Shown in pieces: positions 27,362 to 36,313 of a stretch of 64,000 nt of DNA (its first letter is position 1; each line of letters begins with the position of its first letter). Made by a program: the position numbers and the translations under genes. The DNA comes from UTCFX2 sp002050125 (lineage in GTDB: Bacteria > Chloroflexota > Anaerolineae > Anaerolineales > UBA4823), in assembly GCA_027494035.1 (NCBI GenBank), contig JAOSJQ010000001.1, forward strand, positions 1,116,001 through 1,180,000, in the 5' to 3' direction. The notes beneath the pieces are model-generated. The model saw only the letters and a program-made list of their open reading frames with translations. It did not search any database and was not told the origin of the DNA.

Positions 27362-28414
27362 ATGAATACCTCAGCCATTGACATATTTTGTGGTATAGGC
27401 GGCCTTTCTTATGGACTGAAGAAAGCAGGTATATCCGTTGCTGCAGGACTAGATATCGACAAATCTTGTAAGTATCCTTATGAGAAGAATGTACAGGCCG
27501 AGTTTATTTCGAGAGATGTTTCCAATCTCCGCGGCAAAGAAATAATCGGAAGATACTGGTCTACTGATGTATCGAAAATCTTGGCCGGCTGTGCACCGTG
27601 TCAGCCATTCTCTACGCATTCTAATAAGATCAAGGATAAAACTCAAACGAGGAGATGGCGGCTAATCCATGAATTCAAGAGGCTGGTGCGTGAGACAAAT
27701 CCACACATAGTGACAATGGAAAATGTTCCAAATCTAGCAAATCAGGAGATATTTGAAGATTTCGTCGCCTTTCTGGAACTGAGTGAGTATTACGTTACGT
27801 ACTCTAACGTTTATTGTCCTGACTATGGAATTCCGCAAAAGAGGCGAAGATTAGTCTTGCTTGCGTCAAAATATGGAAAGATATCTTTGCTTCACAAAAC
27901 ACATTCCAAAGGAGAATACGTTACTTTGAGGCAGGCAATAAAGCATCTTCCTCCAGTAGAAGCAGGAGAGGAATGCAAGAGTGACCTGCTACATAGAACA
28001 TCGAAACTATCTCCTATCAATTTGCAGAGGATCAAGGCTTCCAAGCCAAACGGAACGTGGCTCGACTGGAGCGAGGATTTGCAATTAGAATGTCATAAAA
28101 AGGAGACAGGAAGAACCTATAATGCGGTATACGGGAGGATGGCTTGGGATGAGCCTTCCCCCACCATTACTACACAATTCTACAATTATGGTACCGGACG
28201 TTTCGGCCATCCAACACAGAATCGGGCTCTGACGATGAGAGAAGCAGCTATATTGCAGACATTTCCCGAAGACTTCGTATTCTACGAGAGCAAAAAGGAT
28301 ATCTTGCTCAAAAGGCTAAGTGCCTACATCGGAAACGCAGTTCCCGTAAAACTGGCTGTCGTCATAGGCGAGTCGATCTTGAATCACCTTGAGGTGCATA
28401 ATGATAGAAGCTAA
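27362..28414 (+). CDS. DNA (cytosine-5-)-methyltransferase
   Basis: A 350-residue C5 cytosine methyltransferase. Motif I is AIDIFCGIGGLSYGL at the N-terminus, motif IV is AGCAPCQPFS with the catalytic cysteine, motif VI is MENVPNL, motif VIII is QKRRRLVLLAS, and motifs IX-X are seen in ALTMREAAILQTFPEDF and YIGNAVPV. It methylates a cytosine in an unknown short DNA site. I use the ATG at 27362, preceded by GGAG, rather than a GTG at 27329. It overlaps the next gene by 14 bases. Together with the ATPase and the Vsr-like gene it looks like a restriction-modification or related defence module. Confidence 0.9.
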   Translation: MNTSAIDIFCGIGGLSYGLKKAGISVAAGLDIDKSCKYPYEKNVQAEFISRDVSNLRGKEIIGRYWSTDVSKILAGCAPCQPFSTHSNKIKDKTQTRRWRLIHEFKRLVRETNPHIVTMENVPNLANQEIFEDFVAFLELSEYYVTYSNVYCPDYGIPQKRRRLVLLASKYGKISLLHKTHSKGEYVTLRQAIKHLPPVEAGEECKSDLLHRTSKLSPINLQRIKASKPNGTWLDWSEDLQLECHKKETGRTYNAVYGRMAWDEPSPTITTQFYNYGTGRFGHPTQNRALTMREAAILQTFPEDFVFYESKKDILLKRLSAYIGNAVPVKLAVVIGESILNHLEVHNDRS

Positions 28415-30059
28415 GAACCAGTTCACTTTCGAGATTTCCTTGAGCGTTCTGAACCATCTGGGGAGGAATTTGTACCGAAGCTTTATGACCGTGCTGGGGG
28501 AAGCGATATCGAATTCGTGGGATGCAGATGCGAACAACGTTTGGATTTACATAGATAGAGAACGAAACTCGCTCATCATAAAAGACGATGGCGACGGGAT
28601 GGATGCTAAAGATTTCCAGAACAAGTTCTTGAGAATTGGTTATTCGAAAAGGAGAGAAGGCTCAAGGTCCATAAAGAAAAGACCGTACATTGGCAGAAAA
28701 GGCATTGGGAAGATTGCTCTTCTTTCCTTTGCCAAAAAGGTCAGTATATTGACGAGAAAGTCACCAGAGGATGAGTATGTGGGTGGAGTTATCGACAATT
28801 CTGGTTTGGATGATGCCATAAAGAACGACCTGACACCTGATCGATATCCATTGGACAGAATCGACGAATCGTTCTTCCGGCAATACCAAAAAGGGCATGA
28901 TCATGGAACAATAATCTACTTCGAGGATATAACCGAGGGAGTCAAGAATAGTGTCGATCAGATCAGAAAAGTGATGGCTTTGTATTTCAGGTTCTCTTTG
29001 ATGGACGATAGCTTCAAAATATACGAGGGTGATCAGCCGATCACCCTCGATGATCTTGATGATCTGTCGAAGAGCACCCAATTCCTCTGGAATATCAATG
29101 ATTTCGACGATCCCTATATTAGTCAGAACCTTGTTCCACCAACACTCAAGGAACAGGCACCCGTTACTACTTCATCAATATTCAGGGGCTTCATTGCATC
29201 CGTACGAAAACCAAGAGATCTAAAGATTTTTACAACCGAGGAGAAGGTCGGTGTTGATCTTTTTGTCAACGGCAGGCTGCGAGAAAGGGATCTATTACGG
29301 CATATTTCTACTGCACGAGTCTACGAAAGTTATTTGTACGGTCAAATCCATTTCGATGAGTTGGATGATGAGATTGACAGATTTACTAGTAATCGAGAAG
29401 GTATCGTTGCAGACGATCCAAAATTCAAAGAGCTATTGAGGATTCTTCAAAATGAAGTAATGCGACACATTGCCGATCAGTGGGACGAGTGGAGAATCAA
29501 ACACAGGCAGACAGGCGATGGCGAAAATCAACGCTTAGCAATAAGAGCAAGGAGATCAAGGGAATTGTACAATGCTGTTTCCGAAGATTATTCGTTGCCA
29601 GAGGAGTCAACGCAAAAGGGAAAAGTCGATAATTGGGTGGACGAATTAGCCGAGGACGCAGAGTTTAATTTTTCTTCTTACGCCGACTGCTTTATCTCGG
29701 AGAACTTGATCAGAAAATACATCGAGGACAAGAAAATTATACTCTCGCCAGAAGCCGAGAAAGAGAGAGATAAGTGGAGAAATAGAGAAAGCGAGAGTAA
29801 GAACAGGGCAAACGTCAGCATAAATATTAGACGCTCTAGTAGCGACTTGAGCTATTTGTCGATGGATGATCTTGCCAATTTGGTAGACAGGGTAGATCCT
29901 GTGAAAGATGCAGGATTGTCGAGGGACGCAACAGCATACAAACCTATGCGAGATGCGGTAGCACATACAGCCTTGCTAACCGATTTGGCAAAGCAGAAGT
30001 TGACGACGGTGTACGAAAACATCAGAGCAAGGGTACAAAAATTATTATCGACCCCTTGA
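28401..30059 (+). CDS. MORC/MutL-like GHKL ATPase of a restriction-modification module
   Basis: A 552-residue ATPase of the GHKL fold. The ATP site can be read in order: the N box GEAISNSWDADAN near residue 37, the DDGDGMD motif near residue 64, and the G box YIGRKGIGKIALLSFA near residue 97. Related ATPases, of the MutL/MORC/Hsp90 type, are known to sit in restriction-modification systems beside cytosine methyltransferases and Vsr nucleases. The C-terminal 300 residues have no motif I recognise; they are rich in Arg, Glu and Asp and may bind DNA or form contacts with partners. The gene overlaps the methyltransferase gene by 14 bases and is followed 11 bases later by the Vsr-like gene. The start has GAGG six bases upstream; TTG at 28389 is an alternative. 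Confidence 0.85.
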   Translation: MIEAKNQFTFEISLSVLNHLGRNLYRSFMTVLGEAISNSWDADANNVWIYIDRERNSLIIKDDGDGMDAKDFQNKFLRIGYSKRREGSRSIKKRPYIGRKGIGKIALLSFAKKVSILTRKSPEDEYVGGVIDNSGLDDAIKNDLTPDRYPLDRIDESFFRQYQKGHDHGTIIYFEDITEGVKNSVDQIRKVMALYFRFSLMDDSFKIYEGDQPITLDDLDDLSKSTQFLWNINDFDDPYISQNLVPPTLKEQAPVTTSSIFRGFIASVRKPRDLKIFTTEEKVGVDLFVNGRLRERDLLRHISTARVYESYLYGQIHFDELDDEIDRFTSNREGIVADDPKFKELLRILQNEVMRHIADQWDEWRIKHRQTGDGENQRLAIRARRSRELYNAVSEDYSLPEESTQKGKVDNWVDELAEDAEFNFSSYADCFISENLIRKYIEDKKIILSPEAEKERDKWRNRESESKNRANVSINIRRSSSDLSYLSMDDLANLVDRVDPVKDAGLSRDATAYKPMRDAVAHTALLTDLAKQKLTTVYENIRARVQKLLSTP

Positions 30060-30070
30060 GTTGTTTGATT

Positions 30071-30532
30071 ATGCCAAGAAAGCTAATAACGGTAAGCAGT
30101 GAGAGAATCCCCAAGCCGACTCCATCATCCGACGCGGCTTTAGCTAGAATGAAAGCTGCCAAGCCACGAGATACTGCTCCAGAGAAGGCACTTCGTTCGG
30201 CGCTTCATCGCAAGGGTCTTCGTTTTCGACTTGACAAGAAACCCGTCGATAATTTAAATAGAAAAGCAGATATTATTTTCCGATCTGCAAAAGTAGCTGT
30301 TTTCGTTGATGGATGTTTTTGGCATGGCTGTCCAGTTCACGGAACACAAGCGAAAGTCAATGCTGAATTCTGGGCTCGGAAAATCAAACAGAATCAGGAA
30401 CGCGACCTGGATACAACGAGTCGCTTGGAAGCAGCCGGATGGACAGTTATTCGAGTATGGGAGCATGAAAATCCAGAGGAAGCATCCCAGAGAATCCATG
30501 ATATCGTCATGGAGCACAAGCCAAAAAGCTAA
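30071..30532 (+). CDS. Vsr-family endonuclease
   Basis: A 153-residue nuclease of the very short patch repair family. Conserved features are MKAAKPRDTAPEKALRSALH near residue 31, the KADIIFRSAKVAVFVDGCFW block with the catalytic Asp, the zinc-site HGCPVHG, and AAGWTVIRVWEHE near the end. Classical Vsr nicks at T:G mismatches that arise from deaminated 5-methylcytosine, next to a methyltransferase of the same specificity. In modules with a GHKL ATPase it may instead be the restriction nuclease. Its stop codon coincides with the right edge of the island. The ATG at 30071 is preferred to TTG at 30056. Confidence 0.88.
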   Translation: MPRKLITVSSERIPKPTPSSDAALARMKAAKPRDTAPEKALRSALHRKGLRFRLDKKPVDNLNRKADIIFRSAKVAVFVDGCFWHGCPVHGTQAKVNAEFWARKIKQNQERDLDTTSRLEAAGWTVIRVWEHENPEEASQRIHDIVMEHKPKS

Positions 30533-30533
30533 G

Positions 30534-30908
30534 ACGTATCCGGCGATCTATATGGGCATCCTGGTCGAGGGCGTGGAGTTGACCTTTGAGAATGGGCGCG
30601 TCGTAAAAGCCGCTGCGGAAAAGAACCAGGACTTTTTGCTGCGCATGCTGGACAGCGACCCGGGCGCGCGCTACCTGGGCGAATTCGCCATCGGTCTCAA
30701 CTACCAGATTGACCAGTTCACCCGCAACATCCTGCTCGATGAAAAAATCGGCGGGAGCTTCCACATCGCCGTGGGAGCCGGCTACCCGGAGACCGGCAGC
30801 CGCAATAAAAGCATCATCCATTGGGACATGATCTGCGACATGCGCCGCGATTCCGAGATGCGCCTCGATGGAGAGGTCGTCTATCAAAACGGGCGTTTCA
30901 CCTTCTGA
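30534..30908 (+). pseudogene. M29 aminopeptidase, C-terminal remnant
   Basis: From 30534 the frame encodes TYPAIYMGILVEGVELTFENG, then ARYLGEFAIGLNY, FTRNILLDEKIGGSFHIAVG and HWDMICDMR, which is the C-terminal third of an M29-type (AmpS/AmpT-like) metallo-aminopeptidase, including metal-binding residues His and Asp of HWDM. About 120 residues remain. The N-terminal two thirds, roughly 280 residues in normal family members, are not found upstream, where the island now stands. The remaining piece has no ribosome-binding site and is almost certainly inactive. The frame of the remnant is still intact, which suggests that the disruption is recent. Confidence 0.85.
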
Positions 30909-31707
30909 GCGCCCGGTGCTGCTGTTCGCCCATCGCGGCGGAGAAGGGCGCTGGCCCTCGAACACCCTGCTGGGCTTCGAGCAGTCGCTGAAGCTCGGCG
31001 CGGACGTGCTCGAACTCGACATCCACCGCACAGCCGACAATGTGCTGGTAGTGCGTCACGATCCGGTTGTTGACACGACCACGAACGGTCAAGGTCGCAT
31101 TTGCGATCTGAGCCTGGCGGATATCAAGAAGCTGGACGCCGGCTACACCTGGAGCGCCGACGGCGGCGCGAGTTTTCCATTTCGCGGTCAGGGGGTCACG
31201 ATCCCGACCCTCGCCGAGGTCATTCGGGCGTTCCCGAACGCGCGGCTCAACATCGACATCAAGCCGGAGGATCCCCCGGTTGTGCACAATTTTTGTAAGA
31301 TGCTAAACGAATATAACCTTCTCGCTCAGGTGACAGTGGGGTCATTTCATGACCGCCAACTCGAGCTTTTCCGCCAAGTCTGTCCCGCTATCGCGACCGC
31401 AGCGGGCGTCTCTGAGACCCGCCGTTTCCTGGTTTTGAGCCGTTTGTTTCTGGATCGGTTCTTTCGTTCACCTGCCCGCGCGTTTCAGGTCCCCGAATAC
31501 GCGGGGCGTCTGCGCCTGGTCACGCCGCGCTTTATCCGCCGCGCCCACGCTCGCGGCTTGCAGGTTCATATCTGGACTGTCAACGAGGTCCCGGATATGC
31601 AGCGTTTGATCGCCTGGGGCGTGGACGGTCTGATGACCGACTACCCCGACCGTTTGGCTGAAGTTTTAGCTGGAACCAGCGCTTCAGTCAGCTCGTTCAT
31701 CCGGTAA
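30868..31707 (+). CDS. glycerophosphodiester phosphodiesterase
   Basis: A 279-residue GDPD-fold enzyme that hydrolyses glycerophosphodiesters to glycerol 3-phosphate and an alcohol. The motif FAHRGGEGRWPSNTLLGFEQ near residue 20 supplies the catalytic His and Glu; ELDIHRTADNVLVVRHDP supplies metal ligands and the second His; NIDIK follows near residue 130, and VHIWTVNEVPDMQRLIAWGVDGLMTDYPD is the usual end. There is no signal peptide, so it should act in the cytoplasm. The ATG lies within the end of the aminopeptidase remnant (41-base overlap), and the 3' end overlaps the oppositely oriented cydC part by 67 bases. Confidence 0.88.
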   Translation: MERSSIKTGVSPSERPVLLFAHRGGEGRWPSNTLLGFEQSLKLGADVLELDIHRTADNVLVVRHDPVVDTTTNGQGRICDLSLADIKKLDAGYTWSADGGASFPFRGQGVTIPTLAEVIRAFPNARLNIDIKPEDPPVVHNFCKMLNEYNLLAQVTVGSFHDRQLELFRQVCPAIATAAGVSETRRFLVLSRLFLDRFFRSPARAFQVPEYAGRLRLVTPRFIRRAHARGLQVHIWTVNEVPDMQRLIAWGVDGLMTDYPDRLAEVLAGTSASVSSFIR

Positions 31708-34700
31708 TACAACCCGCCCTTCTCCAGCAGCTCCTGGTGAGCGCCGCGCTCGACCACCCGACTCTTTTGCATCACCAGGATCTCATCCATCAGCTCCATG
31801 CCCACCAGCCGGTGCGTGATCATCAACAACGATTGCTCCTCGGTCGCGCGGAAAACCGCCTGGAGCGCCTGCAACTCGGCGAGCGCGTCCAGGTTCGCCA
31901 TCCCCTCATCCAGGATCAACAATGCAGCCTGTCTGAGCAGCGCCCGCGCCAGCGCGATCCGCTGACGCTCTCCGCCGCTCAACTTCAACCCGTGCTCGCC
32001 CGCCCAGGTATCGTAACCCTGGGGCAGCCCCAGGATGAACTCATGAATCCCCGCCAGGCTGGCTGCTCGAAAAATGTCCTCGTCGCTGGCGCGCGGGTTG
32101 GCAATCCGCAGGTTGTCCCGCAACGTGGCGTTGAACAGATAGCTGGTCTGCGGCACGACCGCAACGCGGGCGCGCAGCCCTTCTTGAGCATAATCCTTCA
32201 AGCGCCGCCCCGCCAGCAGGATTTCGCCATCCTGATAATCCCAAAAGCGCAGCAACAAGTTAACCAGCGTAGATTTGCCCGCCCCGCTGGCGCCGACGAT
32301 CGCCATGCGCTTCCTGGCAGGCAGGTCGAATGTGATATCTTCCAGCGCAGCCGTCCCGTCCGGATAGCTGAAGCATAAATTGCGCACCTGCAGATCGAAG
32401 CTCAGCGGAAGCGAGTGCGGCCAGGCGATATCGCGGACCTCCGGCTCGGCATCGACGATCTCGAACAAGCGGCGGGCGGCTTGCAGGTTGCTTTCCAGGT
32501 ATTGGGCGGCAACCGGCAGAGGGTTGAGCGCCTCAAAGCTGGTCAGCGCAGCCAGCGCCAGCACCGCCAGATAAACCCCCTGCAACCCGCCTCCGTTGAC
32601 CAGCGGGATGGCAAACACCAGCACGCTCCACATCCCCAGATTAGCCAACAAACTCATCCCGGCATTTTGCAGACTGGCGATCGCCGCCAGGCGCTGCAAC
32701 GCATTCAAAAGCGCCTGGCTGCGCCTCTCCAAATCCTGAGACGCCTGTTCGCCCTGCGTGAATGCCAGCAGATCCGCCAGCCCCTGGATAAAATCTACTG
32801 CCGCGCTGTTCAAATCGGAACGCCGCTCGACGAGTTGAAAACCAGCCTGCTTGCCCAGCTGCCCCGCCAACAATGGCAGCCCGATCCCAGCCGCCAGCCA
32901 GAACAGCAGCAAGACCAGCCCCAACTGGAGCGAAAAACTGCTCACGAAAACCAGCACCGCCGCCAGCGCCAACACCGCGGTCAGAGGCGGCGCCAGGGCG
33001 CGCACGTAAAAATTCTCCAGCGACTGGATGTCGCTTAAAATGCGCGCCAGCAAGTCGCCGCTGCGATAACGCATCAACCGCGCCGGCGCCAGCGGTTCCA
33101 GCGCCTGATAGAACCACGTCCGCAATTCAGCCAGCAGCCGGAAGGTCGCCTCGTGCGAAAGGTAGCGTTCCAAATAGCGAAAGACGCCGCGCCCGATCCC
33201 AAAGAAACGCACCCCAACAATCGGAACTTGCAGCAGCGCAATCGAGGGGTGTAAGGCTGCCAGGCTGATGATCAGCGCGGAGGTCGCCATGAGCCCCACC
33301 CCGCACAGCACCGTCGCGGCGCCCGCCAACGCCGCCAGCGCGCCCCAACCCCACATCCCGGACGCCAACCGCATCAGGCGAACTAACCTGGGGCTGCGCG
33401 GCGCGGGTTCGGTCTGCGGAGGGCTTGAAGCTTGCAGCGAGGTTGGGCTGCGTGACAGCGCCAGCGTGCCCCGATCTGCGCCAACCAGCCCCCGCCCGCC
33501 CACCCCGCGCCGTCCGAGATTGAGTTTGCGACGCCAGCAGCATGCGCCGGAACAAACCTGCCTGACCGGCAAGTTCTGAAGGCGCCCCCGACTGGCGAAT
33601 TTCCCCCTGCTCCAGCACCAGCACCTGATCGGCTTCCCGGATCGTTTTCAAACGGTGGGCGATTACCAGCGCCGTGCGCCCTTCCAGCAACCGTCCGATC
33701 CCCAGGTTCAACCTGGCTTCGTTCTCTACATCCAGATTGGCGGTCGCCTCATCCAGCAAGACCAGCGGCGCATCCCTCAAAAATGCGCGCGCCAGCGCTA
33801 TGCGCTGCGCCTCGCCGCCGCTCAGCCGCGCGCCGCGCTCGCCAATTCGGGTCGCATACCCCTCAGGCAGAGCGCAAATAAAATCATGCGCTTCAGCCAG
33901 CCGGGCAGCTTCAAACACCGCGTCCATATCCGCCTCCGGCTTACCCAGGCGGATGTTGGCTTCCACAGTATCGGCGAACAAATACGGTCTTTGCGGCACC
34001 CAGGCGATCCCCCCGCGCCAGGCGTGGAGCGGAACGTCTTCCAGCGGCTTACCATCCAGCGTGATCGCACCGCCATCCGGCGCGATAAAGCGCAGCAGCA
34101 AGCCCATAATGGTGCTCTTGCCGCTGCCGCTCGGACCGACCAACGCCACCCGCTGGCCGCGCTGAATTTCAAACGAGACTCCCCGCAGCGCCTGGCGGCT
34201 CTCCTCGAAGCTCACGTGCACATCTGCGAACCGGATTGCCTGGTTGAAGTGCAGGCTCTCAGAACTCCCCTGAACCGCCGCGAGTTTTTCTCCGGTGTGT
34301 TCGGGTTTATTCAGCGTCCGGCTGTCCAGCACGGCGAAAATCCGCTGGGCAGCCTCCACGCCAGCCATTCCGGCGTGAAAGCGCGCGCCGAGCATCCGCA
34401 GCGGGGCATAAAACTCGGGCGCGAGCAGCAAGACCGTGAAAGCCTGCTCGAACGGGATCTGCCCGTAAAGCAGCCGCAGCCCAATCTGCACCGCCACGAC
34501 CGCCGTGCTGAGGGTTGCCGCCATTTCGAGCGTGAGCGCGGAGAGAAAGGTTATTCGCAGCACGCTCATGGTCGTCTGACGGAACTGTTCGCTCGCCAGC
34601 GCGATGTTTTTGACCTGATCGCGGCTGCGCCCAAACAGCTTGAGCGTGGGCAGCCCCTGCAGCACATCCAAAAAATAAGCGCTCAGCCGGCTCAGCGTGC

Positions 34701-35271
34701 GCCACTGGCGGCGGGTGAGCGCCTGCGCCAGGCTGCCGATCAACACCATGAAAAGGGGGATTATGGGGGCGGTGAACAAGAACACCAGCCCTGAGACCAG
34801 ATCCAGCCAGGACACATAGACCAGAATCGCAGTTGGCACGCTGACTGCCAGCGCTGCGCCCGGCAGATACTGGCTATAATACGCCTCGAGCGATTCGACG
34901 CCCTCTACCAGCGTATGCGTCAGCTCGCCGGTTTGCTCTTGCGCCGTATACCCCGGACCCCGCTCGAGCAGCGCGGCAGACAACCGGCGTCTCAACCACG
35001 ATTTGACGGTGCGCGCAACTCGCTGAGCCGCCAGGTCGCTGCCAAAGCCGAGCGCCGGGCGGAGGATCAGAACCGCCAGCAGAAAAAAAAACAGGCTGGA
35101 AATCTGCGCCAGGGGCTGCTTGTCCAGAAAAACCTGACCCACCACCCGGCTGAGAATTCCAGCCTGTAAGATTGCCAGTACGCCGGCTGAGGCGCCCAGA
35201 AGCACGGACAAGAGCAAGGCAGAGCGGTTCTGCCAGGCGAGCCTCAGCAAGCGCGGGTCGAGATGCATCAA
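31641..35271 (-). CDS. cydDC: CydDC-type ABC exporter, probably one fused protein, frameshifted
   Basis: Two ABC exporter halves needed for assembly of cytochrome bd, known to export glutathione and cysteine to the periplasm. The first half (CydD) has about six membrane segments, Walker A LVGPSGSGKST, signature LSGGEAQRIALARA and Walker B LVLLDEATANLD. The second (CydC) has Walker A IVGASGAGKST, signature LSGGERQRIALARA and Walker B LLILDEGMANLD. No stop codon separates them; they differ by one frame, and the switch falls in a C-rich patch at about 33488-33506, where removal of one base joins them through a short Arg/Gly/Ser-rich linker. Fused length would be about 1209 residues. An alternative is two genes with a long overlap, but no ribosome-binding site for a separate cydC is evident. 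The start overlaps the cydB stop by 4 bases (ATGA). Confidence 0.82.
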
Positions 35272-36299
35272 TACACCAGGCGCGACTCAACCGTCAGCCG
35301 CTTGCGGAACACCCAGTAACTCCAGGCTTGATAAATCAACACCACCGGCAGGAAGATCAGCGTCACGATGGTCATCACCCGGAGCGTATAAGGCGAAGAA
35401 GAAGCGTTGGTGATGGTGAGGCTGTACGCCGGGTCGAGGCTGGAGATCATCACCCGCGGATAAAGGATCAAGAACATGGTCGCGACCGTAAACGCGATCC
35501 CAACCGCTACCATGGCAAAAGACCACCCTTCCATGCGCTTATGGATGAAGTAGCCCGCCGCGAGCATGGCTGCCATCCCAACGATCGGCACCACGCCGGG
35601 GTTAACCCCCAGCTTGTCCAGGATGTCGGTCTGGAAGTACGTGGATACCAGCAGCGCAGCCATGACGATCACGCTTGCAATCCACAGCTTCCCCGCCAGG
35701 GCGTGCGCCTTTTGGCGGATCTCGCCATCGGTTTTCAAAGCGATGAAAATCGCGCCGTAAAGCGCAAACGCAACCACCGCAGTGACCCCAGCCAGCAGCG
35801 CATACGGATTGAGCAGGTTGAAGAAACCGCCGGCGTACTGCATGTTCGCGTCGATCGGGACGCCGCGCGCCAGGTTTCCAAAAGCCACCCCCAGCAGGAG
35901 CGCCGGCACCAGGCTCCCCAGAAAAATCGACCAGTCCCACAGGCTGCGCCAGCGCGGCGCATCGTCTTTGCCGCGGAACTCAAACGCCACCCCGCGCGCG
36001 ATCAGCGCCAGCAGCAAAATGAAAAGCGCCAAGTAGAACCCGCTAAAAAAGGTTGCGTACCAGTGGGGAAAAGCCGCAAAGGTCGCGCCGCCGGCAGTCA
36101 ACAGCCAGACCTCGTTCCCATCCCAGTGCGGACCGATGGTGTTGATCATCAGGCGGCGTTTGACATCCACCTGCTGCGGGTCTTTATCGCGGCTTAGGAA
36201 CGGCAGCAAAATTCCCACGCCAAAATCAAAACCCTCCAGCACAAAGAAACCAATATACAGCACAGCGATAAAAATGAACCACAAGGTATTGAGCGACAT
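35268..36299 (-). CDS. cydB: cytochrome bd ubiquinol oxidase subunit II
   Basis: Subunit II of a cytochrome bd oxidase, 343 residues with about eight or nine membrane segments. The N-terminus LWFIFIAVLYIGFFVLEGFDFGVGIL and the following NTIGPHWDGNEVWLLTAGGATFAAFP are diagnostic for CydB. It pairs with CydA in a quinol:oxygen oxidoreductase that works at low oxygen. It starts 14 bases after cydA and overlaps the start of the cydDC gene by 4 bases, so the four parts are one operon. Confidence 0.95.
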   Translation of the reverse strand: MSLNTLWFIFIAVLYIGFFVLEGFDFGVGILLPFLSRDKDPQQVDVKRRLMINTIGPHWDGNEVWLLTAGGATFAAFPHWYATFFSGFYLALFILLLALIARGVAFEFRGKDDAPRWRSLWDWSIFLGSLVPALLLGVAFGNLARGVPIDANMQYAGGFFNLLNPYALLAGVTAVVAFALYGAIFIALKTDGEIRQKAHALAGKLWIASVIVMAALLVSTYFQTDILDKLGVNPGVVPIVGMAAMLAAGYFIHKRMEGWSFAMVAVGIAFTVATMFLILYPRVMISSLDPAYSLTITNASSSPYTLRVMTIVTLIFLPVVLIYQAWSYWVFRKRLTVESRLVY

Positions 36300-36313
36300 T
36301 TTGACCTCCTGAG

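Larger units (their letters stand above)
27290..30533 (+). mobile_element. horizontally acquired methyltransferase-ATPase-Vsr island
   Basis: Three plus-strand genes, closely packed or overlapping, form an insert that is plainly richer in A+T than the genes on both sides and uses AGA and AGG for arginine and ATA for isoleucine, which the flanking genes rarely do. The right edge is sharp: the stop codon of the last island gene ends at 30532, and M29 aminopeptidase homology resumes within a few bases. The left edge is less certain, somewhere between about 27220 and 27340, where the composition changes. I found no integrase, transposase, terminal repeat or target duplication. The island boundaries are therefore inferred from composition and from the interrupted gene. 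Confidence 0.6.

Noticed and set aside
35172..36197. A 341-residue open frame opposite cydB
   Set aside because: Antisense shadow; cydB is clear on the other strand.
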